Below, piece after piece: positions 50,727-62,323 of a stretch of DNA of 64,000 nucleotides. The first letter of the stretch is position 1. The number at the start of each line of letters is the position of its first letter. Below the pieces are notes generated by a model. It was not told the DNA's origin, ran no database searches, and saw only the letters and a list, made by a program, of their open reading frames with translations. Origin of the DNA: Cudoniella acicularis (taxonomy: Eukaryota > Ascomycota > Leotiomycetes > Helotiales > Helotiaceae); contig JAAMPI010000016.1 in the NCBI GenBank assembly GCA_013054445.1, positions 33,790 to 97,789 on the forward strand. The letters run 5' to 3'. The position numbers were made by a program, and so were the translations under genes.

Positions 50727-52952
50727 TCACTTAAGTCCCATTTGACCTCCAGGACCAAAGCCAGCACTTAAGCCTTTGTCGCCTTCAGCCATTTTCTTGG
50801 CTTTCTGCTTCTCGGCCCATTCTCTGCTAGCTTGGCGGCCTCTCTCCGCTGCCTCCTCACGAGCACGCTTGGCGGCAGCCTCACGTTCCTGTTTTTCGCG
50901 TTCCATGTCTTCTGTTAATCTGGCATCACGATTGTAGATTTCCTTAGCCCGTTGACGCTGAATCTGCACTTCCTTTTCGGAAACGGTTCTCTGCATGGCA
51001 AGGCCGCTCATAGAAGGGCCACTAGACGTGGACGGTTTTCGAGTGAGTTGTCGACTAGGACCGGGAGCCCGTGGCGCTGACATGTTCGCAAGATTGAGTT
51101 GCTGAAGCGAAGGACGATGGGCACCAACAACAGAGCTCCTCTTTGAGACCGATAGTTCGCCTTCCATGTTTTCAAGACCAATTCTGCTCTGCCGAGCACG
51201 GCTTGCAACAGTGTCGCGGGGAACATAGTCTGGAACGATGCTCTTTCGTAGTGGTTTTGCTTTGAATTCCCTTCGCTTACGCTCCTCTTCTTCTTGAGCT
51301 TTCAGTCGTGCCTCCATTGCCTCTCTCTTTCTTCGAGATACAGCCTCTCCGGGAAGTTCGAAATCGGCCTTGGTAGGTGGCTTGGTTGATTTGGCAACCT
51401 TGGGTCCAGAGACAGCTCGTGTATTTGAAATGTTATCTTCGCTAGATTCACGTTGAGCTAACCGAGCCTCACGCTGTTCCTTCAACTTACGAGCGACCGC
51501 TTCACCTGGAAGCTCAAAGGCTGGGCGAGTAGGTGGCTTCGTAGACTTGAAAGGTTCCTTTGGAGGAAGAAGGCTGGCTGGGCGTTTAGCGGCTGTTCTG
51601 GAAATTGGCTGTGACTTTTTCTCCTCTTCGACTGGCTTACTAGTAGCTGATGTAGCAGGCTTGAATGTCATAGAGGTTGCCTTTTTGATGCTTGGTGGTT
51701 GCTTTGTTGCTGTTGACTTTACTCGCATGGAGCCATGGCCGGGCTCCAGCGAAGCTTGTTTCGAGGGGTTTGGTTTGCGAGTAACTTTAGCCACGGCTTG
51801 AGCAGAGGATCTGACCTTGTCTGTAACAGTATCTTCGAGATGCGTCTTGGGGGTTGGTGTTCCAGCTTGTGGTCTGCGTCGTCCCTTTTCTGTGGACACC
51901 AGTGTCTCTGCCAACGCAGCTTGATTCAAAGCGTCTAAGGCTTCTTCGAGTTGATCCAGGGCTTCGACCGAGTCTTCAATCCGGGAAACAGGTTTAGCAG
52001 GTGAACGACTAATAATTTGTTCAACAAAAGAATCATCGCTTTCAGAATCCGCTGCGAGTGTTGTCTTCTCTTCCTCATAAGCCTCAACCTCCTCTAATGT
52101 AATGACAGTCGATGTTCCATCAGTTGTAGCAGCGTCTTGAGGTGCTTTCTGGAAATGCCGAATGTCTCCATCAGTAGGTGAAATCTCGGCTTCAGCCAGG
52201 CTGTCAACATGCACCAAAGTATCGATCTCATCTGTAGACTTTGCTGCCTCATCCGCTAAAGATACACCATAATCAGTCACGACCTCTTCGATTTTATCCT
52301 TCTGACTAGAAATTGTTCGGACTCGAGATGAACCGGTAGGACGTCCACCGAAAAGAGATAAGAAAGAGTATTCCCGTGGCCGTGGAACATCCATTGGGAC
52401 CCGCTCCTGGGTATCAAATATATCCGACGAATAACACTGACCTGATTGTGCTTCTTGCTTTGCCAATTGATGGCGCGTCACACGACCAGTAGGAGCTGGC
52501 GCGGACGGCTGCTGTTCATCATGAACTCCTTCTGAGCTCGTTGTTAGATGTGGGATGGCTAAAGTGTCCAAGAGTAACTCCAAACTACCTTCGTGACTTG
52601 GTATGGAGAGACGAAAAGCGTCTGGCATTGAACTCTCCAATTCATCTGTGAAATTGTCGACAGCATGTCCATCTTGTTGTTCCTGTTCCTGTTCCGCTTG
52701 TCCCTTCTTTTTGTTCTTGCCCTTCTTGCCCCTCTTTCCAGCACCGATTGCAGTTCTGTACGCGGCCTTCAGACTTTTGAGTTGATCATGAATGGCAGAC
52801 TCCTCGACGGAGACCATTTTATTCGATGCTTCTATGACGTTGTGTTCGGAAAGAGCACCAGATTCGGGCGTATTCGGCAATGGTGTCTGGATTGCAAGCG
52901 CGGTATTGTCTTCAGCGATTTCGATTTTTCGTGATCGAGTCACTCGAGCCAT
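50727..52952 (-). CDS. Large charged coiled-coil protein, fungal, function unknown
   Basis: A single-exon gene giving 741 aa from the ATG at 52952 (MARVTRSRKIEIAED). The open frame continues 67 codons upstream, but that part is cysteine-rich and unlike the rest. A lysine-rich stretch lies near 75-90 (KRGKKGKNKKKG). The middle is acidic and disordered. The second half has two related units, each with proline-rich lead-in then ELPGEAVARKLKEQREARL and ELPGEAVSRRKREAMEARL. After the second unit come KAKPLRKSIVPDYVPRDTVA and a glutamate/arginine-rich helix rich in A, R and E near the C-terminus. The FKAKPL/charged-helix pattern recalls TPX2-like spindle proteins, and the neighbours Dad2 and Sgo1 are also mitotic, but this likeness is weak. 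I give no function. Confidence 0.7.
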   Translation of the reverse strand: MARVTRSRKIEIAEDNTALAIQTPLPNTPESGALSEHNVIEASNKMVSVEESAIHDQLKSLKAAYRTAIGAGKRGKKGKNKKKGQAEQEQEQQDGHAVDNFTDELESSMPDAFRLSIPSHEGSLELLLDTLAIPHLTTSSEGVHDEQQPSAPAPTGRVTRHQLAKQEAQSGQCYSSDIFDTQERVPMDVPRPREYSFLSLFGGRPTGSSRVRTISSQKDKIEEVVTDYGVSLADEAAKSTDEIDTLVHVDSLAEAEISPTDGDIRHFQKAPQDAATTDGTSTVITLEEVEAYEEEKTTLAADSESDDSFVEQIISRSPAKPVSRIEDSVEALDQLEEALDALNQAALAETLVSTEKGRRRPQAGTPTPKTHLEDTVTDKVRSSAQAVAKVTRKPNPSKQASLEPGHGSMRVKSTATKQPPSIKKATSMTFKPATSATSKPVEEEKKSQPISRTAAKRPASLLPPKEPFKSTKPPTRPAFELPGEAVARKLKEQREARLAQRESSEDNISNTRAVSGPKVAKSTKPPTKADFELPGEAVSRRKREAMEARLKAQEEEERKRREFKAKPLRKSIVPDYVPRDTVASRARQSRIGLENMEGELSVSKRSSVVGAHRPSLQQLNLANMSAPRAPGPSRQLTRKPSTSSGPSMSGLAMQRTVSEKEVQIQRQRAKEIYNRDARLTEDMEREKQEREAAAKRAREEAAERGRQASREWAEKQKAKKMAEGDKGLSAGFGPGGQMGLK

Positions 52953-53587
52953 ATTCTTTTTAGATAACGAGCTGGGCACCCAATTGATCGCGCGAAGTGA
53001 AAATGTTTCTGCCGCGATCTTGTCTCGGAGATTTGACTGCGAACAAATGCAGCTGCAGAAGCAAGGCACAGCAAAGCCAATTGAGGAGCTCTTTAGTATC
53101 GATGCTGAGAGGAGGGGGAATGCGATTGTGCTCGCGATGGTGTTTTCAGTCAATGCACTTATCGATTGTAAGAAGGGTCAGGATGTCCATGCGAAATGTG
53201 TAATATGCGCTTCGTTGCTATCAACAGGTCGTGCTTGCTTTGCAGTTCATGTAGGAAAACAGCCTAATTCACCGTAGCAACGGAGAAGTGGAAAGGGCGG
53301 TCGTGACGCGACCGCGCTACGCGACTTGCTCGGATGCTCAGTACAAAATCTTCAAGCAGATTCGTCCCAACCCGGGTCAGTACATATGTCTACTTTAGTA
53401 TCAATACAATTGCACCCGTGTGCAAGGCTTCCTCTTGCTAAGGGGTAGAAATTTGTGCGAATTTCTTTGGTCCATGCTGTACCCTCAAACAACGCCTTGT
53501 AATATACCCAATTGTGCCCAATCCCACCACCGTCATAATTCATCACCATTTCAGTATCTCACTGCGCGCACGCATCCAGCATTCATA
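52953..53587. other. Intergenic
   Basis: About 630 bases between the coiled-coil gene start and the Dad2 stop. Frames here are shadows of the upstream extension of the coiled-coil frame. No separate gene is supported. Confidence 0.5.
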
Positions 53588-54130
53588 TCAGTCCCCTGAA
53601 ACTTCCCCGCTCGCGCTGGACTGCTGCAGCATTGGTGCATGTTCTGTTGGTATTCTTACGAGTGTCTGGGGTAACTCTATCTCGGGTTTTGGCTTTTGGG
53701 AATCATCACCCTCGCTCTCCTCAATGGTCTTTGCCTTTGGGATTTTCACTGTGGGGTGTCAGAAGTTGATAGTAGCGTGTTGGACTATAGACTTACTCGA
53801 GGCCATGCTGATGGCTCGAAGAACATTGTGCCAGTTTCCTAGCACAGCCGCGACAGCTTGATGGTATCAATTAGCATGGTGACACACAATTCGATGTGCT
53901 AACGCACCTTCTGTTCCATCTGAAAGCGTAGCTAACTTTTCTTCCAACATCTGCATCTGCCCAGCTAATCCAGCACTAAGGTCCCTCAGCTGCTTCAGGT
54001 TCTCCAACTCTGCCTTCTTTTCATTTATGCGCGCGAGGAGAATGGGCGATTGGCCGGAGGCGGAATTTGGGTTTCCTGTCGTTGAAGCCTGTCGTAGGTG
54101 GGAGGGAAGAGGTCGCGATGAGTATGACAT
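53588..54130 (-). CDS. DAD2: DASH complex subunit Dad2
   Basis: A component of the DASH/Dam1 ring that couples kinetochores to spindle microtubules in fungi. Three exons (53908-54130, 53797-53856, 53588-53748) give 147 aa. The conserved core is LARINEKKAELENLKQLRDL, then GLAGQMQMLEEKLATLSDGT, and after splicing AVAAVLGNWHNVLRAISMAS. The N-terminus reads SRPLPSHLRQAS, followed by a coiled coil, and the C-terminal tail is typical (LPQTLVRIPTEHAP). The frame extends upstream of 54130 to another codon, but MSYSSRPLPSHLR matches the family start. It is divergently transcribed from shugoshin, another chromosome segregation gene, with 397 bases between the starts. Confidence 0.95.
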
Positions 54131-54527
54131 CTTAAGTAGAACAGGAATAATATCCACTGGTAGCAAGATGTTTTCAATCAATGCAGTGCGCAACGACGAG
54201 GAGGTTGTCTTTTTTGCCAACTGTTGGCCAATGCGACTGACTTTCTTCGCGTTGCTTATCGCCTCGATCCGATTTCGCCGGCGGTTGGCTTGGAACAGGG
54301 GTCAGGGGTTGCCCAGGTGGAAGCGATATTTCCAGTCTAGCCGCTTCGAGAAGAAAATAAACATTGACTGAGAGAATCTTTGACCCTCTCCTGCCAAACT
54401 TTTACACCAAAAACCACAACGTCTGATTTGCCTTGCCTGTGTGCTGCTTTTGCGTCCCCACCACACACAATTTGCTCGCAAACATTCCTACATATAAAAC
54501 AATACATCTGCCACATGCGTTTTCCAA
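54131..54527. promoter_or_regulatory. Divergent promoter between Dad2 and shugoshin
   Basis: The 397 bases separate the start codons of two chromosome segregation genes transcribed outward. A TTTCGCCGGCGG stretch near 54273-54284 resembles an E2F/MBF-type site (TTTCGCGC class), which would fit G1/S or mitotic control, but the match is partial. No exact MCB (ACGCGT) is present. Confidence 0.5.
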
Positions 54528-56804
54528 ATGGCTCGGTTGAATGAGGTTCCAGCATCGACCGAGAGCATAGAGTCTCGTAAGTATAGGACGTTTGCATGCC
54601 AAACACGACCTGCTCACATGAACGACAGTCAAGCGCAAGTTTATGCGACAAAATCGCGACATTGCTCGAGCTAATTCTTCACAATCGTTACGAATACGAA
54701 ATCTCGAAAACGAAACTTCTAGATTACTCGCTGAGAATCTTGGATTACGAGAACAAATTCTCAGGCTACAGGGAGAATTGGAAAATGGCCAGGCTCAGAG
54801 AATAGCAGCGCATACTGGACATGTGAAATCGCAACTGGAGACGAAGCTGTTAGAGCTGGGCGCATTGATAAATGGGCTAGGGCAGGAGCCGACAAAGGAG
54901 AAATCGCCAAAACCAGGAAAGATTACGAGGGCCAGTCCCAGCCAAAGTCCTGATCAGAAAAATTGGAAGAGCATGTGCACTCTGAGTGAAGCTGTTGCTG
55001 GTCAAGAAGGAAGATTACCACCAATTTTGGAGAACAAGACCTACCCACGGAGAACATTGGAGTAGGTTTACAACCTGGATTCCCCCGATATTGAACATAC
55101 ACTAATGTTTACAGGCGCCAGGAAATAATAAATGTCATGTCAAACATTGAAGCAGAAGTCGACACCACAGACTCTCCGGAGATTGGGCCTCCCCCCATTT
55201 CCCAATTTGTTGACGAAGATCCTGTCAAAATTGACCTCCCCAATCGATCTAGGCCTATCGACCCTGAAGGACTTTCGGGTATTGACCCAGCGTTATCTAT
55301 TAATTTGGAACAAAGAAGGAGACGGAAAGACAGCATCACCCCAAACCAGCCCAGTCAAGAGACCAATACTGTATCTGTCCAGGAATCCCAAGAAAGCAAA
55401 GGGTCGCTCAGAATAGGAGCAAAGCGAAAACTTAGCGTGAGAGAAGATGAAGAAAACGAGAATGTCCCGAAGACCGTCGATAACTCTCCAGATGACTTCA
55501 AGTTTACACGCGTGACTACTGAAGAGAGACCTAGAGCCAAAGCTGCACCTATCCCTGAGAAGCTCGGAAATCGAACAACAAGGGAACTTGCTGTTGCCAG
55601 AGGCGCTGGGCGAGAGAAGCGATCTAACAATACTGCACCAACAATTCGAAAAGCCTTGGCTTCCAAGAGCGTAAATGATTCGCCAAGGAAAACCACCAAG
55701 GCTTTGATCCAAGACGATGTCAAAATTGCAAAGGCTGAAGTCCCGAAATTCAACCTAGGTAAAGAGAGAAATAAGGAGAAGAAACAAGATTCTATACCTA
55801 TTGAGTCTCAAAACGAGCCTATACTAGATATAATTGAAGTTCAGCTGGAGCCAGAGCCTGAAACGCCAGCAGCTCCGGACTTGTTCGCCTTGCCGACATC
55901 ACAACCATCTACGGCCCGCGTAGAGAGTCGAGATACCCCTCCGCCTCCTGAAATTGGGGGAGGAACGGAAGGACCACGACCTAATAGAAGAGCTCGAGGG
56001 GCAGTCAGTTATGCGGAACCGAATCTACGGGACAAGATGCGAAGGCCGACTAAAGAATTGGTCGATGCAGTAACTGGCGAGGCAAAATTACATCGTACAA
56101 GTCTTATGAAACAAGAGGATGGGCCTACGCTCATGGAAGTGCGAATAAAGGCAGAGCCGGGAGATGACGATGCCTGGAAACATATGCCGCCCGTATCATC
56201 TGCTACCGTGGAAGGCAGTCCTCTCAGAAGCAAGGGTTTAGAGCCTGAGGTCTTGCCCAGCAGTATAACCACACATAGAAGGCGGCGTGAATCAATCCTC
56301 CACCAAGTTCAAGATGAACTCCCCAGGTCAGTCTCGGAAACTGCCATCTCGGCATTGATAGCAGAGCACAGAAAAGCAAAAGCAGCCGCAAGAGAGAAGG
56401 CTCTGGAAAAAGAAAGCTTGGCATCAAAGTCAATTGAAAAGTTTGACACTCATGACTTAAAGGGTCCTTCCCCGGTTGCAGACGTCGAAGGGCCAGCACA
56501 ACCCGTGAAGGAGGAGAAGGCGCCATTGAGAACATCAAGAAGACCTTCATCGGTTCCTCGTGAGATCTTAGGCGTGTCTGAGGGTGAAGCTTCCGATATT
56601 GAAGTGCCTAAAAGAAAAGATACTTTAGCTGCCAGGCGGAGACAATCAACCTTGGGTACACGAGCAACTAGTGCCGGCGCGGAACACAGCACAGATAGAA
56701 CTGGGCTCAAGAAAGCTGTCAGCACGAGCAACATGGCCGATCCAGGCCCGGGTGATGCCAGGAGTGATAGGATATCGGCGAGAAGGAGAAGTATGATGCT
56801 ATGA
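54528..56804 (+). CDS. SGO1: Shugoshin, protector of centromeric cohesin
   Basis: Protects centromeric cohesin by recruiting PP2A, and helps sense tension at kinetochores. Three exons (54528-54576, 54629-55061, 55115-56804) give 723 aa. The N-terminal coiled coil is present (LKRKFMRQNRDIARANSSQS followed by IRNLENETSRLLAENLGLRE), as in the shugoshin N-terminal domain. A long disordered, basic and serine-rich middle follows. The C-terminal basic shugoshin motif is present near 470-500 (NRRARGAVSYAEPNLRDKMR then RPTKELVDAV), which binds phosphorylated histone H2A in known members. After this motif about 250 residues remain, rich in charged and serine residues. All splice joints are in phase. 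The pairing with Dad2 supports the assignment. Confidence 0.93.
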
Positions 56805-57184
56805 ACAAATACGATATGATGTCGAGATGCTTGGATTAGGATTTGGGGTTGATTGGATGAGCGTTTTTCTGTATAGCATGGAGCGTTTCGCAAGCGTGTT
56901 GGGTGGTTCGGAGTTCAGGATACGGAGTCTCTTTTTTCTCTTTGTGAATATGGTAATGATTCTTATGATACCAATAGAGTGTTTAATGCACCCTCGATCA
57001 CATATCTTTTTGTCTTTGACCTTGGCGTTTGCTCCCAATTGCTTATTTGTGAATGAATCCTGTAAGGTGAGAATCTAGGTCCTTGTGTTCCCTTCCGCGG
57101 GGGAGAGGGAATTCATAAAGGGGTTGCATTTAAAAAACATACTTAAAATAACCAAGTAATGGAAACCTGCTGGAGGGTTTCTTT

Positions 57185-57199
57185 TGAGAGAGAGAGAGA
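57185..57199. repeat. (GA)n microsatellite
   Basis: A run of GA dinucleotides of about seven units lies downstream of shugoshin. A second, shorter GA run occurs near 57470-57482. No function is implied. Confidence 0.7.
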
Positions 57200-59533
57200 G
57201 GTGGAGCAACAGCTTGCAAGCAAGTCTCTTGGCGCTGTTATAAAGGGGTCAAATAAATTGTCGTTGGGGAGAGGCATGAGGAGACTAGCCATGGCTTGGG
57301 TCAGCAGGAGAAATATCGAGTCTTGAAATTGATATTGAAATTGGAGACTGCACGATGACAGCTAAGTTACTCATTGAGTTTGGGATTTTAGGTGTTGTGT
57401 TGCTGTCTTAGGAGATAATATTTGTGGAACCGTGTGGTAGGGCATTTAGATCGTTATGGTGAGGTGGTATGAGAGAGAGAGGGATCTGGGAACTTCTTTT
57501 GCACACGTGCACGCTTCTGGCTGGTGGTTTTGTTAGCTTGTATGGCGATATTATATGCATGTGTATTTTGTTTGTTTATGGAATTGTGGAAGTGTTGGAG
57601 AAAGGTTGTAATTAGTGTATGCTGGTTGTATATTATGACTGAAGAGCCCGAGGAATGAATGACTTGAGATCAGATGAATTTTATGGGATGTTGAACTTTT
57701 TGGTGTTGAAGCTGAGGGGGCGGGTATTGGCTATATTCGTAGTGTTTACAGTAAAATTAATGATGTTTTCCAATCACGATGGCCCTTGTTACTAAGGTAC
57801 ATAAGTTGCTACCCTTCCAAGCGGGGGAACAGTATCCTGCTAACTGTTTTATGAAATTCTACTCAATACTGAAAAATTGAAAACTGCAGAACAGTAAACT
57901 GAATCCTGACCGAAAACAGCACACTAGTAACCGAACCGACGAATGGATAGACTAGAGAGTAATTTTATTTTTACAATGACAATCAGCTCTCGTAGTACGA
58001 AGTTTGAATTTAGGAATAGTGGAAGGAATATTCTTTTTTGCTATAAGTCTCGTTAGATTTATATCTTAAATTTTCCATGTTATGACGTCGTATTACTATA
58101 TATATAAGGTAAAATTATAAATACAAAGTTTATAATTCAAGTACTACTTTCCTATTAAACTTAACTCACTGTTCTCACCTCTCTCTCCTATTAACATATT
58201 CGGTTTCGCCTACGAAATACACCTGCTCTACTTTACATGGGCCATTTACTCGTGTTTTCAGACTCACTACTCTCCTCCGCTCACTACCTCTATCCTCACA
58301 AAATGTTTTTTCTTTCTTTATTTAGCTCATAATCAACATGTGCTTCACAACCATTTACTTAAGCTTCAAGCTAAAACACATTCTTACCTTTTTTACTTCA
58401 CGACTCACATTGTGAAAATCAGCTAGTGAGAAGAAACTGGATGGTAATGGGAAGTTTAATAATAGCAACAAGAACAATCAAAAATAACAACTCGAAACAA
58501 TTTTTCTTATCTGAAATCCGCACTTCAGCCATACCTTTGAAACACAGCAGCAAGCCCAAGCGTAAAGTGAGATCTAAAGTCAAGGACATGTACATTTCCA
58601 CCATCCCCTTTATTTTTAGGAGCAATAAATCCTGTGGGCTATAGATGTATTTTCAACCTTTTAGTTCCCAAGAGCCCCCCAAACCCCTGAATCGTGGTCA
58701 AGCTCCCACACTCGAATAAACAACTTAATTGGCGTGCGTGAGGCTGAATTAATTTAGAGTAATTGGACATATTTATTAAATTACTTCGTATGTATATCTA
58801 CATCGAGCAAAATTCTAAATTTCCCTGTTGCTGAAGAAAAGCACCGGATGCGTTTTAGATGCTTGGATTGTACATGGATAGAGGTAGGTAAAGCGTAGAA
58901 GAAAACGAGACTCATTGAGAGAAGTTTAAAGAGCAGCAGAGGGACATCTTTGAACATTTTCCTTTTCGTAGCGATAAAGAAGAGTGAAGCAAAAGGCGAA
59001 ATGAATTTATGTATTGAACTTTGACAGTAATACTTGAAGTAAATATCCATTCTTTTTCTGCTAAATTGCCGGTTCTCCAAATTCCAAATTCCAAATCTGC
59101 CATCCCTTTCACTTACCGCGAATCTGCGAGTGAGCACTCGCTACTTGCGACTTAGGGGACAACCGAAACCCCTCTACCGAAACACCAACACAACAATATA
59201 GAAAAAGGCGCCAAACCCATCGATTGAACCCAAAGCGCCAGCCAATAAATAAGCATAGCCCTTTTCTACGCGCCCAGAATCCCTTCCTAGCATCATTGCA
59301 ACCGTCACGAGACGGGTTATCAAAACCGGAAAGCCCTATCCGTGTCTCACTCCCTCTTGCGCAACCTCACAAGCCACCAACACCAACACTGTGTGCTAAA
59401 GCAGGAACAGAGATTGTTGCCTGCCTGGTTGCGTGATGTGGAACACTTGGGAGGGCTGGCGATTCTGAGTCTAGGAGTGGAAGGAAGGAGGTTTAATGAC
59501 GATGTAACCGTTCCGTTTGTTGGTGATAGGCTT

Positions 59534-59780
59534 GTTGGTGGTGTTGGTGGTGTTGGTAGCGGCAATAACATATGAAATAACATTATGGTAGGTAGAGTAG
59601 AGTAGTTGGGGTGCAGCTGTGTTAGAAGCTATGGTAAGGTTGCCTTGCTCACATCGTGTTGGAGGAGTGTCTGGATGGGTCTGGAACGGATGGGAGTGTG
59701 ATGAAAGTGACGGCGATGGGTTAATGGGAAGGGTGGGTAGCATTCCCAGAATGCCACCAACTCCACCAACTCCACCAACT
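59534..59780. repeat. Imperfect inverted pair of TGG/CCA repeats
   Basis: Positions 59534-59559 repeat the unit gttggtggt. Positions 59754-59780 repeat ccaccaact. The reverse complement of the second matches the first at all but about three of 26 positions, so the two could pair around a 200-base loop. Both are low in complexity, so chance is likely. Confidence 0.5.
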
Positions 59781-62302
59781 TGTCATCCTCAACGGGTTGA
59801 ACGAGTGTGGCCTCTGAAGGTGAGGAGATATTTCGTGCATGTCGATGACTTAACTGCGGTTCCTATTACTATGTCGTGCCTTGCCTTGCGCTGGAGAGTG
59901 AAAATGCCCCTATGTGCAACATGTTGGTGGATTCTGAAGCGTTTCTTGCTCGAACTCCGTCTAGGGGGGACAATGACCTTCAGAATACGACCCATCTAAC
60001 GACCTCGAGGTCACAGTGGTCACTCTTGTCAAGAACGAGACTCACGTCTCATCTCATCTCAGCAACGAAATGAAACAAAAACAAAACGAACAGATGACAT
60101 AAAGGAAGCAAACATTCCACACCATCCATACTCGTACCAAACAAAGTACTTCCTAAAGCAGAAACAAACTCCTCATCGCCGCCCTTTCACTTCTAATTTC
60201 ACAACACTCCTCGCCGCCTTGTCATGAACAAATATTACCAAGGAAGCCCATCGGTGACCTCCTGTGGTACGAATCCCCAAAAACCACATGACTGCTTTGT
60301 CTAACGTGGAGACCACCTTCCCCTCGATTAAGACATGGTACAGTAAGAAATACACACCGCTGTCCGGTACCACTACCACGGTACGGTGTATTCTACCTGG
60401 CTAGTACTTAGCCACGCCCCTTCCTTCCCCTTAACTACCCCCACGAAGTCCTCCTCCGTACCGTATCTAAACTGTACTGTACGCCGTGTACGTGTGTTAA
60501 TATCTGGCGGCTATCCCGACTACGGGATATTGCCTGGTTTATCCAAGCCGTCTCCTGTCATCCCGTGCCGAAAACGTGCGTGCTTGCTTGCGTGCTATTA
60601 TACCGTCCGTTTCAATATCTCACCACATACAGTATGGCACATCTAACGTTATCCGCACACATGACCGAAAATCCCAAGAAACGTGAAGTGACAGGGAAGT
60701 CAGGGAGAGTAGTGCAGTCAGCAGCCAACCAGCGAGTGAGAATAATGGACTTTGGCGGGCAAGCCACTGCTAGCCGTTCTTACCCTTCTTTTTCAGGGGT
60801 TGTTTGTATGGTAAATTAGTTGCTCGGAAAATACCACGTTCTGGGGACGACTGCGGTGTGACGATGCGTGAGATTGAAGTGCGGAGAACTGTACAGTAGA
60901 GCACCACAGAGAGGAGAAAGTTGGATGTGTAACGTCATCACCTGCTGAGATGTTACAATGCTTGTGCATTACAGTCGACCAATTCCCCTCTTTTTCCTTC
61001 TACCAATTATTTCTTTGGGAGAGAGGACGAGAAAAAACCGGGGTAAGGTTGAGGGAGGTAGGAGAGCGGCGGAGCTGAGCGTTACGCCCAGCCCAACCAT
61101 GTGTTACACAATGTGGAGCGGCGCGTGATCAGATGGCAACCCGTATCGTATCGGGGGTTTATTTTTGGGAAAAGAAGCACAACATTGGACGGCACAGAAA
61201 CAGAACGAATTAACTGATGGTGGAATGATTGAAGAACCGGTGACACGGATGGGGAAGGAGGGTTGTACGTGATGGAGAACGAGGTTTTGGTAATAAATGG
61301 AGAAAGGAGAGTTTTGCGTGCTACTGCTTGGCATGGCTTTGTGATGTTTGTCCGCTTGTATTGTGATGTGCCTCTGAGGCGGGATCAATACTTGGGAATT
61401 GCATCAATGCCTTGCGATGATTCACACCAGTAGAAGAGGAAATATACGTCGCACAACAGGCACCGAATAGGGGTATCGTCGAGTTCTGGACACTTGAAAG
61501 GAGAAAGTTGCAGGCAGGATTGTGTAGGGAAGAGGCACGCTCGGATACTCTACCGATGATGCTGTGCTGCTCGGCGTTGCATGAGGGGGGGCGAGACGTG
61601 GCTGAGGATGTTGGTGCCGAGAGGGGGATACCAAGTTCTTGGAACCAATTGATTCATCTCAAAAGATGGTTTGGAAGTTCTGGAACATCTGACCATCCGT
61701 ATTCAGATTTCAGGTTTCCAGGAGGTCGTCCAAGAGTTTGCGTAAGGCAGGACTTTTTCCGCCAGGCAGTAACGAAACGTGCTCTCAGAACACGACGCTC
61801 TCCAGAGTTTGGAATAAGGTTACCTCCCAGTAGAGGTTGCACAAGACCGGAAGGCTTCTCCCTGAGAGGGGGCGTGGACTGTGGTGCGGTTGCAGTGTTG
61901 GGTCTCAAGAAATGCAGCTTACGCCAGAGTGCGCACGGCACCGAGAACCCTCTTCTTCGGCATGTTTGCATCTCAGTGCAACGTTGGTGTCCAGCGCCCA
62001 GGGATGTTCGGCTCTCCTGCCGCCTTCTTTCTGGAAACACTGGTACTGGCAGTGGAAAGACGTAATCAATATAGAAAGACTTGCGCAATGCAGATGCCGT
62101 TGACTGGTGATTTTTGAATGCTTCCAAACCACGTACGGAGGAGCACTTCCCGTGGCAGGTCGAGATCTTGCATGTCCAGCACAGCCAACTGGCCTTTGAC
62201 TGAGCCATTTCCAACTTTGAAACTTGACAAAGCGACACTGGTAGAACAATCTGGCGGACAACTGTCGCCTAGCTCCCATGATGCAAAGCACTGGTGAAGC
62301 AG

Positions 62303-62323
62303 CAACGTTCAACGTTCAACGTT
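62303..62323. repeat. Threefold CAACGTT tandem repeat
   Basis: Three consecutive copies of caacgtt. The AACGTT core is palindromic. It sits in the gene-free interval; no factor is assigned. Confidence 0.7.

Noticed and set aside
61508..62238. Overlapping 185-codon (+) and 194-codon (-) frames in the right gene-free interval
   Set aside because: They overlap on opposite strands, have no domain or intron-supported extension, and show no codon regularity that I can detect.
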